Part shown: positions 16,212 to 24,799 of the stretch, piece after piece
How the letters are laid out: every line of letters starts with the position of its first letter
Numbering within the stretch: position 1 is the stretch's first letter
Assembly: GCA_023436585.1 (NCBI GenBank)
Contig: JAEZIN010000027.1
Coordinates: 62,001-126,000 of the forward strand
Source: Bacillota bacterium
Lineage (GTDB): Bacteria; Bacillota; Clostridia; Christensenellales; Aristaeellaceae
Direction of reading: 5' to 3'
Length of the DNA: 64,000 nucleotides
Made by a program: the position numbers and the translations under genes
Notes under the pieces: model-generated
Seen by the model: the letters and a program-made list of their open reading frames with translations, nothing else
What the model was told of the DNA's origin: nothing
The model's database searches: none

Positions 16212-17980
16212 GCCTGCTCACCGTCCTTTTTGCGGATGGTAATGGTGATTTTTGTGCCGCAGCCCTGCACGCTTTCAATGGCTACGGGCTGGCTTTCCCC
16301 ATAAAAGAAGCGAAGCCTGTCAATGGTTCCCCGAAGGCCAAAGCGGCTTTCCTCTTCCGGCGGGTCGGCCTGCAAGGCGCTTATGGATGCTTCCTGCGAA
16401 ATGCCTGCCCCATTATCCTCAACGGATAAATAGATGTTGCAGGAATCCTGCCAGGCTTTGATTTGGATCCTGCCCCGGTTGCCCGAAGAGCGAAGGCCGT
16501 GATACAGCGCGTTTTCCACCAAAGGCTGCAGCACCAGCTTGGGGATGGGCGTTTTGCAAACCGCTTCATCCACGTCAAAGGATGTGGTGATATCGCCGTA
16601 GCGCACGCTCTGGATGGCCATATAGCTTTTGACCATGCTGATTTCTTCCCCGATGGTGATGATGCTTTTGCCGTTGTGGATGCTGTTGCGGTAAAATTCG
16701 CCCAGGGAGCGCAGCAGGTCGTTCACCTCTTTTGTTCTGCCTGAGAGCGCCAGGGCCCGTAATGTATCGATGGTATTGTACAGAAAATGCGGGTTGATCT
16801 GCGCCTGAAGAGCATGGAACTCTGCCTGGCGCTTTCGTTCGCTTTCCCTGCGTATGCTTGTAAAAAGCGTCTCAATCTGGTCCACCATGCTGTTGTAGGC
16901 GGATGTAAGCTTTCCGATTTCATCCTGGCTCCGGCGTTGGGGAAGGCGCGCGGGATGGTCGCCTGCCGACAGGCGCATGCCTTCCGCCATCTGGTGCAGG
17001 GGCCTTGCCACCATCCTGGTGATCATCAGTGTGGCGATGAATATCACTGGAACGATCAATAATAGCAGAAGCCAGAAAACATATTCCATGCCTGCCAGCG
17101 TTCGAATGGAGCTGGTGTAGGGTATGGCTGTGATTACATGCCACCCGGCATTGCGAAGCCTGGCGGATGAATATACGTAGTGAACCTTGCCGTCGGCCGG
17201 CAGGCTGATGGGGCTGTCGGCCTGAAGCAGCTTTGTTTGTTGTTCTTTAGTCAATGCGGACAGTATACCCGCGTCGGAGGTGAGCAGAGGCCGGCCGCTC
17301 TCTTCCACAACGGTGACCTGAAGGTCCGTGTTCAGTTTCGCATCTTCAAAGCACGCTGTAATGAAGCTTTCCCGGAGGTTCAGCATCAGCGTGCCCAGCA
17401 GCTGGGACTGCTCGTTCAGGTTATAGATATTGCGTACCATGGAAATCACGTTTTCCTTGCCGTACATGGCATGGTCCTCGCCGCAGTTCAATAGGAGCAT
17501 GTAATAGCCCTTTTGCTTTATGAGCGTTGGATACCAGGCCGCGTTCTCCACCTTGGAAAAGCTGAACCGCTGAAGCGTATAATTGTCCACGCCATACCTT
17601 TGCCCGGATGTATCAAACAGGTAAAGCGCCGCCGTGTGGGGCTGCAGGTTGGCCGCGCTGCTTAGCAGCGTGCGAAGCGTGCGCATGACCCTTGGGGCAT
17701 CAAAGCTTTCCTTCCTGATTAGAATGCCTTGTATGTTGTCGTTGGAAAGGAGCATTTTGGAGACATAGTTCAGGTTTTCGATCATGGCATCGATGCTGCC
17801 GGCAATCAGCTGCGCATTTTGCCTGGCGATATTGTCAAACTCCTCATACCGCAAATGCTCATGCTCTGTCTGAAAAAGCACATACGTGATCAGTATGGAG
17901 ACAACGAGCACAATGGCGAACAAGCCAATGATCTTCATGGACAGGCTGCAGTTCCGGAACCGTCCGATCAGTGTTCTCAT
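16208..17980 (-). CDS. yesM: YesM-type sensor histidine kinase upstream of transporter 2
   Basis: The 590-residue kinase is started at ATG 17980, because GGAGG lies five bases ahead; the ATG at 17992 would contain that ribosome site. Membrane segments flank a sensor region of about 250 residues (first: MKIIGLFAIVLVVSILITYV; second: VFWLLLLLIVPVIFIATLMI). HAMP follows, then QINPHFLYNTIDTL with phosphoacceptor H398, N box VENALYHGL and G1 box EDNGAGISQEA. It sits between a deacetylase gene (17-base gap) and its response regulator (ATGA overlap). It would detect an extracellular saccharide and drive transporter 2 expression; the ligand is unknown. Confidence 0.9.
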   Translation of the reverse strand: MRTLIGRFRNCSLSMKIIGLFAIVLVVSILITYVLFQTEHEHLRYEEFDNIARQNAQLIAGSIDAMIENLNYVSKMLLSNDNIQGILIRKESFDAPRVMRTLRTLLSSAANLQPHTAALYLFDTSGQRYGVDNYTLQRFSFSKVENAAWYPTLIKQKGYYMLLLNCGEDHAMYGKENVISMVRNIYNLNEQSQLLGTLMLNLRESFITACFEDAKLNTDLQVTVVEESGRPLLTSDAGILSALTKEQQTKLLQADSPISLPADGKVHYVYSSARLRNAGWHVITAIPYTSSIRTLAGMEYVFWLLLLLIVPVIFIATLMITRMVARPLHQMAEGMRLSAGDHPARLPQRRSQDEIGKLTSAYNSMVDQIETLFTSIRRESERKRQAEFHALQAQINPHFLYNTIDTLRALALSGRTKEVNDLLRSLGEFYRNSIHNGKSIITIGEEISMVKSYMAIQSVRYGDITTSFDVDEAVCKTPIPKLVLQPLVENALYHGLRSSGNRGRIQIKAWQDSCNIYLSVEDNGAGISQEASISALQADPPEEESRFGLRGTIDRLRFFYGESQPVAIESVQGCGTKITITIRKKDGEQA

Positions 17981-17997
17981 TTGTTCCTCCATCCTTT

Positions 17998-18696
17998 TCA
18001 GCGGCAGAAATCCGGGTTCTCAAACACAACGCCTATTTTAAGAAGGCGCCGGATCAGTGTTTTGAAATATCCGGGGCATTTTGCTTCGGTTTCCGGGTGG
18101 TCATGAATCAAGATGATCTGCAGGGAGCCGCTGTCCTGAAGCGATCCCCCCTGAAGCGGGTGGGGGTCTTCCATATGTCTGTATATATGATTCAGGGTGA
18201 ATTCCTCTTCATTGTGCATGCGGTACTCCTTAAGATCAAAGGTCCAGAATACATCCATATCCTGCCGAAGGCCGTTTTCCCGGTACCACGGATAGGTGAC
18301 GCCGCTGTCTTCAAGGCGGCTGAAGCCCTGGTCCATCAAATACTGCTGGAGCATAGGCGCATGCTTGCCTCCCTTGTCGCCGTAGGGGAAGCGGAAAAGC
18401 TTGTGGCTGCGCGCTATGCCGGCATCCTGATACAGCCTATTTAGCAATGCCTCCTGCTTTTCAATTTCTGCCACGCATTGCGCAAAGGACAAATCCGAAA
18501 AGTGCGGATGCGAGTAGGAATGGTTTCCAGCAACCGCCCCCATTTGAAGCGCTTTGATTCCCTGCTCATAAGCGCTTTCCAGCCGCTCGCCCCAGAAGAA
18601 CATGAGGGGGGAAATATGAAGACTGTTCAAAAACGCCACGTATCGCACTGTGTTGGATGACGCGCCGTCGTCCATGGTCAATATGGCTCTTGTCAT
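17998..18696 (-). CDS. Polysaccharide deacetylase (NodB homology, CE4-like), cytoplasmic
   Basis: A 232-residue protein. The start at ATG 18696 follows GGAGG at six bases; the frame to 18732 lacks a ribosome site. The NodB motifs are all present: TMDDG (D9-D10; the family usually has TFDDG), GNHSYSHP with metal ligands H59 and H63, RFPYGDKGG, and a C-terminal ILIHDH carrying the late catalytic histidine. With no signal peptide it should act in the cytoplasm, removing acetyl groups from an imported oligosaccharide, rather than on the cell wall. Its place at the head of the kinase-regulator operon ties it to transporter 2. Acetylated xylo-oligosaccharide is a reasonable but unproven substrate. 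Confidence 0.82.
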   Translation of the reverse strand: MTRAILTMDDGASSNTVRYVAFLNSLHISPLMFFWGERLESAYEQGIKALQMGAVAGNHSYSHPHFSDLSFAQCVAEIEKQEALLNRLYQDAGIARSHKLFRFPYGDKGGKHAPMLQQYLMDQGFSRLEDSGVTYPWYRENGLRQDMDVFWTFDLKEYRMHNEEEFTLNHIYRHMEDPHPLQGGSLQDSGSLQIILIHDHPETEAKCPGYFKTLIRRLLKIGVVFENPDFCR

Positions 18697-18921
18697 AGCC
18701 GGCCTCCGATATCTTTTGTACACGAAATGCATGAAACGAACCTAACCCAAGCATACCACGTGTTCTACATTTTTTGTTTCGTTCCTTCTTTCTGCATCAA
18801 TTGAAAACAAGGCTTTGGTTTGTTTATTGGCTTTCCCAGGTTTTTCGGTCATCCAGTGCCGGACATCCATGTACCTTTGATGGGGATAAATTGCAGAGTA
18901 TAGACAGGCGTATCGTTCTGT

Positions 18922-18962
18922 GCCGACAGTATTGCCGGCGTTTTTTTGGCAATAGTGTCGGC
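18922..18962. repeat. 15-base inverted repeat with T-rich loop, flanked by a direct repeat
   Basis: GCCGACAGTATTGCC (18922-18936) and GGCAATAGTGTCGGC (18948-18962) are complementary except for one central pair. The 11-base loop contains seven T. The octamer TATCGTTC precedes and follows it. No gene ends here on either strand, so a plain terminator makes little sense; a small mobile-element relic or an operator is possible. Confidence 0.55.
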
Positions 18963-19099
18963 TATCGTTCATCCCATGGCTATTGAGTACACTTGGCCTT
19001 TCAGACGAGTTGGACAAAGTTTTGTACATAAACAATAGGTTTTCCTGAATGTGAAGTGAAGAATCTTTAAAAAGTACAAATCTTCTTCAATGGCTCCAT

Positions 19100-19127
19100 T
19101 TTCAAACCGAAGGACGGATGCTATATT
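19100..19127 (+). promoter_or_regulatory. Likely promoter of the GH67 operon
   Basis: TTTCAA (19100-19105) and TATATT (19122-19127) are 16 bases apart, about 89 bases before the GH67 start. The -10 box lies inside the left arm of the inverted repeat at 19116-19169, so a protein bound there would compete with RNA polymerase. Confidence 0.4.
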
Positions 19128-19169
19128 TATATTACAACAACGGGTACGAAACATAAAAATATAGCATCC
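19116..19169. promoter_or_regulatory. Inverted repeat GGATGCTATATTT / AAATATAGCATCC over the GH67 promoter
   Basis: The two 13-base arms (19116-19128 and 19157-19169) are perfect complements separated by 28 bases, so their centres are 41 bases apart, close to four helical turns. The left arm covers the predicted -10 box. This fits an operator for a dimeric regulator binding on one face of the DNA better than an RNA hairpin, because the left arm would not be transcribed. Confidence 0.5.
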
Positions 19170-19215
19170 TTACGCCTGGTGAATTTGAATAAAAAATAGA
19201 TCGGAATGTGATTAA

Positions 19216-21165
19216 TTGCTAACGAATTGCACGTATCGTGAATATGCCGCATGGCTTCAAACCGGCGCCGCTGCCGCTATTCCGCCCATGATATTAAAAG
19301 GGCCGGACGATGCCGCCTTTGCAATGGCGGAGTGCCAGGCGGGGCTTGACAGACTGTCTTGTGGTGAAAGGAGAAACGGTGGCGCGGCGTATACGCTGGA
19401 TTTTTCATTGGATAGCGCCATGGCTCCCGAATCCTACAGGCTGGAAGGGTCATCTGTAGGCCTTACGTTGCAAGCGGCGGATGCGAGCGGCTGGCTTTAT
19501 GGGGTGTATGAGCTGTTAAGGCGTCTGACAGCGGGCGAAGATCCGGCCAGCATTGTCTTTGAATCAGCCCCGGCAGTGAAAAGGCGTGTATTGAATCATT
19601 GGGACAACATAAACGGTACCGTAGAGCGCGGCTATAGCGGGCATTCCCTGTTTTTTAAAGATGGAACACTAAGCTACGACGCGGACCGGATCAGGGATTA
19701 CGCAAGGCTGCTGGCATCGGTTGGCATCAATGAGATCGCCATCAACAACGTGAATGTGACCGAGCAAAGCGCCAAATTGGTCACGGAGGAGATGCTGCCC
19801 AAGGTAGCCAGGCTGGCCGGCATTTTCCGCCCCTTCGGGATACGGCTGATACTGGCGGTGCATTTTGAGGGCCCCAATCTGCTTGGAAAGCTGCAAACCG
19901 CCGACCCGATGGATGAAGGCGTCGCGGCGTGGTGGAGGGATACGGTCGATCTTGTCTACCGGTACATCCCCGACCTGGCGGGCTTTCTGGTAAAGGCAGA
20001 TTCTGAGTTCCGGGGCGGTCCCGCCGCCTTTGGCAGGACACAGGCCGACGGGGCCAATGTAATCGCCCGCGCCTTGAAGCCCCATCAGGGGACCATCTAC
20101 TGGCGCTGCTTTGTGTACAACTGCAACCAGGATTGGCGCGACGTAAAGACTGACCGGCCCAAGGCGGCGTACGACCACTTTTTCCCGCTGGACGGCGAGT
20201 TCCTTCCCAATGTGGTGCTGCAGATCAAGTACGGCCCTTCCGATTTTCAGGTAAGGGAGCCCAATTCCCCGCTGCTGGGCGCCATGACACAAACGCGGCA
20301 GGCCATGGAATTCCAGGTGACGCAGGAGTACACGGGCCAGCAGATCGATTTGTACGCGCTGGCTGTGCAGTGGGAAGAGATCCTGGACACGCCCGTATCG
20401 GATACCCGCCTGACACGGTCCCTGATCGGCAGGGAAGTGGATACCATGGCGGCGGTGTCCAACGCGGGCGATGATGAAAACTGGACAGGGCACACCTTGG
20501 CGCAGGCCAACCTGTACGCCTTCGGGCGGATGGCATGGGACCCGAAGCTTACCGCCCGGCAGGTGATTAGGGAGTGGGCGGTGCAAACCTTCGGAAGCGA
20601 TCCTAATGTGATTGAGCCGCTTACCGCCATGATGCTGTCTTCCCGCTCCGTATATGAAAAGTACAACGCGCCTCTTGGCATCGGCTGGATGGTGGCGGTG
20701 GGCAGGCATTACGGCCCCAGCGTGGACGGCTACGAGTACATGAAATGGGGCACTTACCACCGGGCAGACCACACGGCCATCGGCGTGGACAGGACGCAAG
20801 CCGGTACGGGATATACATCACAGTATCATCCCAGCCTGGAAGCGCTGTACAGCAACAAGGAAACCTGCCCGGAGGAGCTGCTGCTTTTCTTCCACAGGCT
20901 GCCCTATGATTACCGCTTAAAAAGCGGGAAGACGCTGATTCAGCATATTTACGACACGCATTTTGAGGGCGTGGAGGATGTTCAGGGCTTCATCGCCACC
21001 TGGGAGTCGCTGAAGGGGCTGCTCCCGGCCAGCGCTTACGAATCTGTTCTTGCAAAGCTTGCCATGCAATTGGAAAACGCCCGGGAATGGAGGGATGTGG
21101 TGAACACATACTTCCTTAGAAAGACAGGGATCAAGGACGAAAAGGGCAGGCATATCTATGAATAG
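19216..21165 (+). CDS. aguA: GH67 alpha-glucuronidase
   Basis: This 649-residue cytoplasmic enzyme removes 4-O-methylglucuronate from the end of aldouronic acids derived from glucuronoxylan. An in-frame stop at 19213 forces a start at or after 19216, where a TTG fits; the next ATG (19288) would remove conserved N-terminal residues. The catalytic residues are E264 (KADSEFRGGP, general acid), D343 (GPSDFQVREP) and E371 (QEYTGQQ). Their spacing (79 and 28 residues) equals that of characterised GH67 enzymes with E285, D364 and E392. The late motifs YGPSVDGYEYMKWGTYHRADH and SGKTLIQHIYDTHFEGVE are also typical. Small departures from the family norm (SEFRGGP for SEGQPGP, KYGPSDFQ for KNGPIDFQ) suggest a divergent subgroup. 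Confidence 0.9.
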   Translation: MLTNCTYREYAAWLQTGAAAAIPPMILKGPDDAAFAMAECQAGLDRLSCGERRNGGAAYTLDFSLDSAMAPESYRLEGSSVGLTLQAADASGWLYGVYELLRRLTAGEDPASIVFESAPAVKRRVLNHWDNINGTVERGYSGHSLFFKDGTLSYDADRIRDYARLLASVGINEIAINNVNVTEQSAKLVTEEMLPKVARLAGIFRPFGIRLILAVHFEGPNLLGKLQTADPMDEGVAAWWRDTVDLVYRYIPDLAGFLVKADSEFRGGPAAFGRTQADGANVIARALKPHQGTIYWRCFVYNCNQDWRDVKTDRPKAAYDHFFPLDGEFLPNVVLQIKYGPSDFQVREPNSPLLGAMTQTRQAMEFQVTQEYTGQQIDLYALAVQWEEILDTPVSDTRLTRSLIGREVDTMAAVSNAGDDENWTGHTLAQANLYAFGRMAWDPKLTARQVIREWAVQTFGSDPNVIEPLTAMMLSSRSVYEKYNAPLGIGWMVAVGRHYGPSVDGYEYMKWGTYHRADHTAIGVDRTQAGTGYTSQYHPSLEALYSNKETCPEELLLFFHRLPYDYRLKSGKTLIQHIYDTHFEGVEDVQGFIATWESLKGLLPASAYESVLAKLAMQLENAREWRDVVNTYFLRKTGIKDEKGRHIYE

Positions 21166-21177
21166 GGAGGTGTATGG

Positions 21178-22134
21178 ATGATCCATACTGCGCTGCAAAA
21201 GCGGACAAAGCTGCCTGGCTACATACGGCATGCACGGCGCGTGAATTATTTCAAGCGCACCTGGATGCTCTATTTGATGCTGGTTCTGCCTTTGGCCTTC
21301 TTTGTCATCTTCCGTTACATTCCCATGACAAACATTGTGATCGCTTTCAAAAAGTACAACATGTTCAAGCCCATCTGGGAATCGCCCTGGTCCGGCATTG
21401 ACTGGTTCAAAAAAGCTTTTGCCATGAAAGATTTTCATGACGCGCTTCGAAATACCATCACGCTGAACCTTTTGGACCTGGTGGTAGGATTTCCCTCACC
21501 CATCCTGCTGGCCATACTGCTCAATGAGCTCGCCTTCAGGCGTTTCAAACGGGTGACGCAGACAATCGTCTATATGCCGCACTTTCTGTCCTGGATCATT
21601 ATCAGCGGCCTGGCCAAGCAGCTTCTGGCTCCCAATACGGGGCTGTTCAACATCGTGCTTGCCCAGTCAGGCCTGCCGGTCGTCGACTTCCTCGGTAAAC
21701 CCAATCTGTGGGTAGGTACCTACATTGCCCTTGGCCTTTGGCAAAGCGTGGGGTGGAACACCATCATCTATCTTGCTGCCATCACAGGCATCAATCCGGA
21801 ACTGTATGAGGCAGCCGAGGTGGACGGCGCATCCCGCCTGCGCAAAGTATGGCATGTGACACTGCCGGGGCTGAAGCCGACCATTGTGACGCTGCTGATA
21901 CTAAGCGTGGGCCGCATCCTGGGCAGTGAGTTTGACCGGCCGTATGCCTTGACCAATCCGCTGGTGACCAATGTGTCGGATGTGATCAGCACCTATGTGT
22001 ACCGCGTGGGCATCAAATCAAACCAGTTCTCGCTGACGGCCGCGGTGGGCCTGTTCCAATCGGTGATCTGCGTATTTTTCCTGGTCGCGGCCAATCTTTT
22101 TTCCAAGCGGTTCGGCGAGCGCGGGATCTGGTGA
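21178..22134 (+). CDS. lplB: LplB-type sugar ABC permease, transporter 3
   Basis: A 318-residue permease, started at ATG 21178 with GGGAGG seven bases upstream; a nearby ATG at 21174 is out of frame. YLMLVLPLAFFVIFRYIPMTNIVIAFK and the EAA loop YEAAEVDGASRLRKVWHV place it in the LplB branch. It begins 12 bases after the GH67 stop and is followed by a YtcP partner and an LplA-type binding protein, so the order is enzyme, permease, permease, binding protein. In Paenibacillus, aldouronate-utilisation clusters combine the same gene types, which supports aldouronate as the likely cargo. Confidence 0.9.
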   Translation: MIHTALQKRTKLPGYIRHARRVNYFKRTWMLYLMLVLPLAFFVIFRYIPMTNIVIAFKKYNMFKPIWESPWSGIDWFKKAFAMKDFHDALRNTITLNLLDLVVGFPSPILLAILLNELAFRRFKRVTQTIVYMPHFLSWIIISGLAKQLLAPNTGLFNIVLAQSGLPVVDFLGKPNLWVGTYIALGLWQSVGWNTIIYLAAITGINPELYEAAEVDGASRLRKVWHVTLPGLKPTIVTLLILSVGRILGSEFDRPYALTNPLVTNVSDVISTYVYRVGIKSNQFSLTAAVGLFQSVICVFFLVAANLFSKRFGERGIW

Positions 22135-22149
22135 GGAGGGATAGGCAAA

Positions 22150-23022
22150 GTGGTCAAATCGAGACGTACAAAGGCCGGCGACCTTGCTATCGCAGCGTTT
22201 TGCTTCCTCCTGATTCTTATTTGCCTTTTGCCGATAGTCAACGTATTGTCGCGCTCCTTAAGCTCCCCCCAGGCGCTCATCAACAGGAAGGTGCTGCTCT
22301 GGCCGGTGGATTTTACCTTGGAATCATATTCCTACGTATTGAGGGATGCCGCCTTTTCCCGCTCCATATGGTGGACGGCCATCCTAACCGTGATCTGCAC
22401 ATGCCTGTCCATGACGATGACGGCGCTGTGCGCGTACCCCTTGACGTATGACTATCTGAAGGGCAAAAAGATCATCAATACCGTCATCATCATGACCATG
22501 TACTTCAGTGCCGGCACAATCCCCAATTACATACTGATGCGCGACCTGGATCTTATCAATAAACCCCTGGTGCTGATCATTCCCAATTGTCTGAGCGTTT
22601 TTAACATGATTGTCATGCGCAGCTTTTTCTACTCCATTCCCGAGAGCCTGCGGGAATCGGCGGAATTGGACGGGGCCAACCCCTTCACGGTGCTCATCCG
22701 CATCTATCTGCCGCTATCCACCTCTGTGCTGGCGACGCTGGCCCTGTTTTACGCGGTGGGGCGGTGGAACGGATTTTCGGATGCGCTGATCTACATGACA
22801 ACGCCCAAGTATGCCCCCATCCAGCTGAAGCTGTATCAGATTATCAACAACCTGTCTGCCATTGATACGGCGCAGATGGAGGGCTCCGCATCCTCGCCGA
22901 TGGTGAGCGAGGGGCTGAAGGCCGCCACCGTAATGTTTGCGACGGTCCCGATCCTCATTGTTTACCCGTGGCTGCAAAGGTATTTTATCTCCGGCGTTAC
23001 CATTGGGGCAGTGAAAGGGTGA
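22150..23022 (+). CDS. ytcP: YtcP-type sugar ABC permease, transporter 3
   Basis: The 290-residue protein starts with GTG at 22150, ten bases after GAGGAGGG. The central MTMYFSAGTIPNYILM, the EAA loop RESAELDGANPFTVLIRI and the end SGVTIGAVKG are hallmarks of YtcP proteins. It lies 15 bases after the LplB-type partner and 52 bases before the binding protein. The two permeases are expected to share one ATPase dimer supplied from elsewhere. Confidence 0.9.
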   Translation: MVKSRRTKAGDLAIAAFCFLLILICLLPIVNVLSRSLSSPQALINRKVLLWPVDFTLESYSYVLRDAAFSRSIWWTAILTVICTCLSMTMTALCAYPLTYDYLKGKKIINTVIIMTMYFSAGTIPNYILMRDLDLINKPLVLIIPNCLSVFNMIVMRSFFYSIPESLRESAELDGANPFTVLIRIYLPLSTSVLATLALFYAVGRWNGFSDALIYMTTPKYAPIQLKLYQIINNLSAIDTAQMEGSASSPMVSEGLKAATVMFATVPILIVYPWLQRYFISGVTIGAVKG

Positions 23023-23074
23023 ATCCCTTTTGCATAGTCGTGTATCCAGGAATCAACAAAAAGGAGGCAATCAA

Positions 23075-24655
23075 ATGGAACGCAGGCTTCTCTCTCTGGT
23101 TTTGGTCGTTGCTATGATGCTCATGCTCGTTCCGGCTGCTATGGCATCAGGCGAGGCGGCAAAGCTCCCCGAGTACAGCGAAATCACGGTTGAAGTCTTT
23201 GACCGCGGCAACGTTGGCGGCACCGACCCCACCAACAACTACTACACCGATTGGATCAAGAAAAAGGTGCTGGAAGAGCTGAACATCGGCGTGACCTTCG
23301 TGGCGGTCTCCCGCTGGGAAGAGACAACGCAGCTCAACAACCTGATGGCCGCGCAGTCCGCGCCTGACGTTTGCTTCACTTACAGCCAGGACCTGATCAC
23401 CAATTACCACACCCAGGGCGGTATCGTCAACCTCACGCCCTACATTGATGAATTCCTGCCCGAATTGAAGGCCTTCCTGGGACCGGACCAGGCGCTTCCC
23501 GGCAGGGACTTTATCTACCGTGACCAGATCCAGGCCACCGGCGAGACGTTCTCCATTCCCGCCCGCCGCATGAATGTTGCCCAGAACGTAACGTTCATCC
23601 GCAAGGACTGGCTGGATAAGCTGGGCCTGGAAATCCCCAAGACCACAGAGGAATATGTCAACGCTCTGCGGGCCTTCAAGGAAAAGGATCCCGGCAATGT
23701 CGGCAAGGACAAGGTGATTCCCTTCACCATGACCAACGATGTGCGCTGGCGCGCCAGCACCCTGCTGGATTCCTTCATTGACCCGAATCTCAGCGACAAA
23801 GACCGCTGGATCAATACCGTATCCGACCGCAACTTCCTGCAGCCGGGCTACAAAGAAGGCTTCCGCCTGTTGAACCAGCTGTACAACGAAGGCCTGATCG
23901 ATCCGGAGTTTGCGCTGTACACCGATGATACCGGCAGCGACAACCTGATCAAGAGCGGCGTCGTAGGTTCCTTCATCCACAACTGGGACCAGGCGTTCCG
24001 CGACACGCCGGGCCTGCTCAAAGACCTGAAGGTCAACGTTCCCGATGCCCAGATCGTGGCCTGCGACCCGTTTGTGAACGCCGCCGGCAAGACCTACAAG
24101 GGCATGTATGACGCTGCCGGCCTGAGATTCTTCATCCCGGCCTTCAGCAAGAACCCCGAAGGCGCGCTGCGTTATGCCAACTGGATGGCCAAGTTTGAGA
24201 ACCGCTTCTATCTGCAGACCGGCGATTTGGGCGTGACCCATGAAATCGTCAACGGCGTTCCCAAGATGAAGGCTGCCGAAGGCGAAAAGATCATGAACTC
24301 CTCCCAGAACATCGACTATACCTTCATTATCAACGGCCTGGATGTGGGCGATCCCGACAAGTATGCCCAGGCGCTGGCCAACTCCTATAACGTTGAACCG
24401 CAGTTGGTAATAGACGCGTACAATTATTCCAAGAAGGATGCCCGTGCGCTGATCGTTGTGCCGGTGCCCATCCTTTCCGCCGGCCCGGTCAATGAGACGC
24501 TGGTCGAGAAGGGCAAGACGCTGATGGCGCAAGCCGTAACCGCCAAGCCCGAAGAGTTTGATGCCGTTTGGGATGCCGGTGTTGCCGACTGGCTTGCTTC
24601 CGGCGCTCAGGATGTTGTCAACGAGCGTACCGAAAAGTATTTTGAAGTGAAATAG
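23075..24655 (+). CDS. LplA-type extracellular sugar-binding protein, transporter 3
   Basis: A 526-residue binding protein, started at ATG 23075 behind AAAAAGGAGGC. The signal peptide ends at PAAMA-SGEAA without a lipobox cysteine. The mature protein has ITVEVFDRGNVGGTDPTNNY, SAPDVCFTYS and FIRKDWLDKLGLEIPKTTEE, all typical of the LplA group. It should deliver the substrate of the GH67 enzyme, probably aldouronate. The gene is very rich in C-ending codons, which also creates a 554-codon open frame on the opposite strand; I treat that as a composition artefact. Confidence 0.88.
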   Translation: MERRLLSLVLVVAMMLMLVPAAMASGEAAKLPEYSEITVEVFDRGNVGGTDPTNNYYTDWIKKKVLEELNIGVTFVAVSRWEETTQLNNLMAAQSAPDVCFTYSQDLITNYHTQGGIVNLTPYIDEFLPELKAFLGPDQALPGRDFIYRDQIQATGETFSIPARRMNVAQNVTFIRKDWLDKLGLEIPKTTEEYVNALRAFKEKDPGNVGKDKVIPFTMTNDVRWRASTLLDSFIDPNLSDKDRWINTVSDRNFLQPGYKEGFRLLNQLYNEGLIDPEFALYTDDTGSDNLIKSGVVGSFIHNWDQAFRDTPGLLKDLKVNVPDAQIVACDPFVNAAGKTYKGMYDAAGLRFFIPAFSKNPEGALRYANWMAKFENRFYLQTGDLGVTHEIVNGVPKMKAAEGEKIMNSSQNIDYTFIINGLDVGDPDKYAQALANSYNVEPQLVIDAYNYSKKDARALIVVPVPILSAGPVNETLVEKGKTLMAQAVTAKPEEFDAVWDAGVADWLASGAQDVVNERTEKYFEVK

Positions 24656-24674
24656 TTTCTGTTCAGGCAGGGGG

Positions 24675-24715
24675 AATGGTCTTTGCGGCCTGCGCCGCAA
24701 GGACCATTCTTTCTG
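24675..24715 (+). terminator. Terminator after the transporter 3 binding protein
   Basis: AATGGTCTTTGCGGC (24675-24689) pairs with GCCGCAAGGACCATT (24694-24708) around a four-base loop, with one G-T pair. CTTTCT follows. The esterase gene begins about 90 bases later in the same direction, so the hairpin probably lets some transcription through. Confidence 0.65.
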
Positions 24716-24799
24716 CCGCAAGGTACCGTAAATGGACATACGGATTTTCAGAAGTATAATGATAGAAGATACGACCTTCCTGCAGAAAGAATGATATGT

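Larger units (their letters stand above)
18697..19215. other. 519-base divergent intergenic region with two inverted repeats
   Basis: No gene is convincing here. Short frames on both strands lack ribosome sites and family likeness. The region holds a long hairpin at 18922-18962 and a 13-base inverted repeat at 19116-19169 that overlaps a likely promoter of the GH67 operon. The octamer TATCGTTC occurs at 18911 and again at 18963, on either side of the hairpin. Confidence 0.6.

Noticed and set aside
18742..19035. 97-codon frame on the minus strand in the divergent intergenic region
   Set aside because: No ribosome site, no recognisable family, and it spans the hairpin at 18922-18962. Possible relic, not supported as a gene.
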